DNA from: Bacteroidetes bacterium UBA2475
Lineage (GTDB): Bacteria; Bacteroidota; Bacteroidia; B-17B0; Aurantibacillaceae
NCBI GenBank assembly: GCA_002342065.1
Contig: DDPF01000004.1
Span: 434,001-498,000, forward strand
Reading direction: 5' to 3'
DNA: 64,000 nt
Numbering within the stretch: the stretch's first letter is position 1; each line of letters starts with the position of its first letter. The notes under the pieces were generated by a model. It saw nothing but the letters and a program-made list of their open reading frames with translations, was not told the DNA's origin and ran no database searches. Position numbers and translations under genes: made by a program. Positions 61,308-64,000 of the stretch are shown one piece after another.

Positions 61308-62864
61308 GTGAACCAAGAATTAATAATTAATTCCACGCCTAACGAAGTTGTTATAGCACTACTGCACGATAAACGTTTGGTAGAGTTACACCGCGAAAAA
61401 AACAACTCAAAATTTTCGGTAGGCGATATTTACTTAGGCAAAGCTAAAAAGGTTATGACAGGCCTTAATGCTGCTTTTGTGGATGTAGGATATGAAAAAG
61501 ATGCATTTTTGCATTACCTCGACCTGGGACCTCAGGCCAACTCACTTATAAAATACGTTAACACATCGCAAAACGGTAAACAAAATGTGAGCAACCTTAT
61601 GTACTTTAAAAATGAGCCCGAAATTAAAAAAGACGGCAAAATTAATGAGGTCATAAAATCAGGACAAAATGTTTTAGTGCAAGTTGCCAAAGAACCGATA
61701 AGCGCAAAAGGCCCACGTATTACTACCGAAATTTCTTTAGCAGGCCGTTACCTTGTTTTAATTCCTTTTTCCGATAAAATTTCTGTTTCTTCAAAAATTA
61801 GAAATTTTGATGAAAAGAAACGTTTAAAAGATCTTATGCAAACTATAAAGCCAAAGAATTTTGGAGTTATCGTTCGCACTGTTGCCGAAAATAAACCGGT
61901 AGCAGATCTTGAAGCCGATCTTAACGATCTTGTAAAACGTTGGGATGGCGCTTTTAATTTGCTTAAAGATGGTCAGCCGCCATTACGTGTGTTAGGTGAG
62001 GTAGATAGAACAAACTCCATTCTTCGTGATTTTTTAAATGCTTCGTTTAACGCTATTCATGTTAACGATGCAAAAGTTTTTGAAGACCTTAAGGTTTATA
62101 TAAAAACAATTTCTCCCGACAAATTAGATATTTTAAAATTATACTCCGGCAAACTTCCAATTTTTGATGCTTATGGAATTGAAAAACAAATAAAATCTTT
62201 GTTTGGCAAAACTGTGCACATGAAAAGTGGCGCCTATTTAGTTGTTGAACATACCGAAGCGTTACACGTATTTGATGTGAACTCTGGTAACCGTGCAAAA
62301 AGCGATAGCAGCCAGGAAGAAAATGCACTTGAAGTAAATTTAGAATCTGCTGTTGAGGTTGCGCGCCAGTTACGTTTACGTGATATGGGTGGTATTATTG
62401 TGGTTGATTTTATTGACATGCACAATGCCGACAACCGTAAGTTGCTTTTTGATAAGTTGAAAGAGGAGATGAAAAGCGATCGTGCAAAACACAATATTTT
62501 GCCACCGAGTAAATTTGGTTTGATACAAATTACTCGTCAGCGTTTACGTCCCGAAGTTAACGTAGAGGTTTTAGAAACTTGCCCAAGCTGCAATGGCACA
62601 GGTAAAGTACAACCAAGTATTTTATTTGTTGACCAAATTGAAAATACGTTGCGTTTTATTTTAAAGGAACAAAATCAAAAGAACATTACGTTAAACATCC
62701 ATCCATATATTGAGGCGTTTATTAAACAAGGCGGTTTATTCCGCAGCAAGCAATGGAAATGGTATTTTGAACACAAGCAATGGATAAAAGTTCAAGGGAT
62801 GGCAAGCCAAAGTTTTATGGAATTCAAATTCTTTAATAAAGACGGCGATGAGATCGTAGTTTAG
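61308..62864 (+). CDS. rng: Ribonuclease G (RNase E/G family)
   Basis: A 518-residue endoribonuclease for rRNA and mRNA processing. The S1 domain begins at about residue 36 (FSVGDIYLGKAKKVMTGLNAAFVDVGYEKDAFLH), the catalytic Asp cluster is in LHVFDVNSGNRAKSDS and GGIIVVDFIDMHN, and the zinc-link is CPSCNGTGK. It has no long C-terminal scaffold tail, so it is RNase G-like. The start is GTG at 61308. A hairpin (GGTCGT 61221-61226 with ACGACC 61239-61244) in its leader may serve RNase-mediated autoregulation. Confidence 0.95.
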   Translation: MNQELIINSTPNEVVIALLHDKRLVELHREKNNSKFSVGDIYLGKAKKVMTGLNAAFVDVGYEKDAFLHYLDLGPQANSLIKYVNTSQNGKQNVSNLMYFKNEPEIKKDGKINEVIKSGQNVLVQVAKEPISAKGPRITTEISLAGRYLVLIPFSDKISVSSKIRNFDEKKRLKDLMQTIKPKNFGVIVRTVAENKPVADLEADLNDLVKRWDGAFNLLKDGQPPLRVLGEVDRTNSILRDFLNASFNAIHVNDAKVFEDLKVYIKTISPDKLDILKLYSGKLPIFDAYGIEKQIKSLFGKTVHMKSGAYLVVEHTEALHVFDVNSGNRAKSDSSQEENALEVNLESAVEVARQLRLRDMGGIIVVDFIDMHNADNRKLLFDKLKEEMKSDRAKHNILPPSKFGLIQITRQRLRPEVNVEVLETCPSCNGTGKVQPSILFVDQIENTLRFILKEQNQKNITLNIHPYIEAFIKQGGLFRSKQWKWYFEHKQWIKVQGMASQSFMEFKFFNKDGDEIVV

Positions 62865-62879
62865 CCACAAAATTTTTTA

Positions 62880-62906
62880 AGAGCCTCTGAGAAGAGGCTT
62901 TTTTAT
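62880..62906 (+). terminator. rng terminator
   Basis: AGCCTCT (62882-62888) pairs with AGAGGCT (62893-62899) around GAGA and is followed by T tract, just after the rng stop. Confidence 0.85.
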
Positions 62907-62923
62907 TTTAATACAACTCTAAT

Positions 62924-64000
62924 TTGTATTTTTATAAATATATTTTAGTAAAGCTTATCAGAAATTCCGGAAAAATAAAAGTTTTATCACTACGCATTCA
63001 ATTAGTAAAAAAAATTGTTGTTGTATTTTCATTCCTTTTTTTTGGCAATGTATTTGCACAACAACCTGCTTATTTTATTTTTGGCGAAGATCAATTTAGA
63101 GGCGTTCAGATATATGACGTAATACAAGATAAAGAACAGAACTATTGGTTTGCTACTAATGAAGGCATTTACTTTTATGATTATTATACCTACCAAAAAG
63201 TAGAATGTGATAGATCTAAAAGTAATTCTGTTTTTAATTTTGTGGTTAATAATGAAGGAACTATTTATTGTCACAACTTAAACAATCAGGTCTTTCAAAT
63301 AAAAGAAAAAAAATGTACGCTACTTTATGAGCTTACAAATGAGGAGGCCAGTCCGGATATTAGCCTTGTAATTACAAATGATGGTAGCCTTATAATAGGC
63401 GCAAAAAAAATTATCGTAATAAATAAAAGTGGAAATAGAGCAACAGACTATGATGTAGGGAAAAGATATTTAGGTCCCGGGTACAAAACAAAAAATGGTC
63501 AGGTACTGTTTCATATTAGCAGTAGCGATTTTGTATTGTCTTATTCAAACGGTGTGTTTTCAGAACATAAACTATATTATTCAAATACACAATGGCAAAA
63601 AAGGGGTGTCTTAAAATTTTTCTCCATAAAAAACACAATTTACGCCATTGATCTAAAAAGTAAAATAACTTTTAAGTATGATCCTCTTAATTTTCAATTA
63701 ACCTCTTTACAGCAAAATGATCTTTTTGAAAGAAGTGGTTCGGTTCGCATCTATGAAACCGGGAATGAATTATGGGTGGTTGGAACATTACCTGGCGCTG
63801 GCATTTTTAAAGAGGCTTTATCCGCTTATGATACTACTATTTATTATAAAGATTATTTTATATCAGATGTATATAAAGATCATGAGGGAAACATGCTTCT
63901 AAGTACATTTGATAAAGGGGTTTTAGTTATAGGTGATCTAAAAGTACCGGATGTTATTCACTCTTTTCGAGAAGATCCAATTACAACGCTATATTCAGAT
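62924..64000 (+). CDS. Propeller-type sensor protein, 5' part (runs off the window end)
   Basis: An open frame without stop to the last base. A signal peptide is clear (KKIVVVFSFLFFGNVFAQ), followed by propeller-like blades typical of two-component regulator propeller proteins, for example QIYDVIQDKEQNYWFATNEG, ELWVVGTLPGAGIF and DVYKDHEGNMLLSTFDKG. Many relatives end with a membrane segment and a LytTR, histidine kinase or AraC-type output domain that lies outside the window. No ATG precedes the signal peptide; TTG 62924 is the first possible start after the upstream stop and gives a long N-terminus, so the true start is uncertain. Confidence 0.72.
   Translation, partial: MYFYKYILVKLIRNSGKIKVLSLRIQLVKKIVVVFSFLFFGNVFAQQPAYFIFGEDQFRGVQIYDVIQDKEQNYWFATNEGIYFYDYYTYQKVECDRSKSNSVFNFVVNNEGTIYCHNLNNQVFQIKEKKCTLLYELTNEEASPDISLVITNDGSLIIGAKKIIVINKSGNRATDYDVGKRYLGPGYKTKNGQVLFHISSSDFVLSYSNGVFSEHKLYYSNTQWQKRGVLKFFSIKNTIYAIDLKSKITFKYDPLNFQLTSLQQNDLFERSGSVRIYETGNELWVVGTLPGAGIFKEALSAYDTTIYYKDYFISDVYKDHEGNMLLSTFDKGVLVIGDLKVPDVIHSFREDPITTLYSD

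Noticed and set aside
1..64000. tRNA, rRNA or riboswitch genes
   Set aside because: No cloverleaf with a T-loop GTTCGA-type core, no rRNA-like sequence, and no FMN or other riboswitch core before ribE was seen; not excluded by a covariance search.

Overview
The window is a stretch of a Bacteroidota chromosome. It is AT-rich. It has type IX secretion (T9SS) cargo with C-terminal sorting domains at three loci and a PorT-like T9SS component. Family-specific proteins (DUF4286, DUF4271, DUF5777, IPExxxVDY-type) and several upstream boxes fitting the Bacteroidota sigma consensus TAnnTTTG also support this. Many genes start at TTG or GTG and no strong Shine-Dalgarno signals stand out. No tRNA, rRNA, CRISPR array, transposase or prophage gene was seen; most of the window is housekeeping chromosome with a few accessory islands.

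Layout. 0-9.3 kb: an OmpH/Skp chaperone, two tandem MORN-repeat exported proteins, cysS, a glutamine cyclotransferase lipoprotein, polA and envelope proteins. 9.3-17.5 kb: the main accessory region. A minus-strand operon encodes a UbiA-type prenyltransferase, an exported squalene-cyclase-like toroid protein, an AttH/CrtC-like lipoprotein and a polytopic protein whose C-terminal half resembles a UbiA domain without its Asp motifs. It is flanked by two T9SS cargo proteins, one of which looks like a gingipain-fold (C25) protein lacking catalytic residues. 17.5-25 kb: tyrS-rpoN, an ECF sigma factor coupled to a membrane protein that fuses an anti-sigma-like N-terminus to a trypsin/Deg-type protease, two small paralogous lipoproteins, and the Mrp Fe-S carrier. 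25-38 kb: threonine dehydrogenase, trhO, hmgA, a TPR-PP2C phosphatase, trpS, an FAD enzyme, porT, panD, a flippase-like membrane protein and a heptose-phosphate adenylyltransferase-like gene.

38-46.5 kb: core translation and lipid genes, namely the rimP-nusA-infB operon with a leader hairpin and acpP-fabF-rnc. 46.5-54.6 kb: pdxH, an arginase-family hydrolase, a TlpA-like protein, ribE, a glycine-rich T9SS protein and small envelope proteins. 54.6-60 kb: the ribosomal protein THX gene with a histone-like tail, rnpA, and the minus-strand run mutY-yceI-DUF5777-DUF4271-hemD, where hemD carries a long lysine-rich N-terminus. 60-64 kb: an HU protein, a TPR protein, a 29-residue basic protein related to mitochondrial mS38, rng, and the 5' part of a propeller-type sensor that runs off the end.

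The most promising undescribed system is the isoprenoid-type operon at 10.7-15.1 kb. Second is the ECF sigma factor with its fused anti-sigma/protease at 21.7-23.4 kb. All family assignments were made by reading translated sequence, without database searches.
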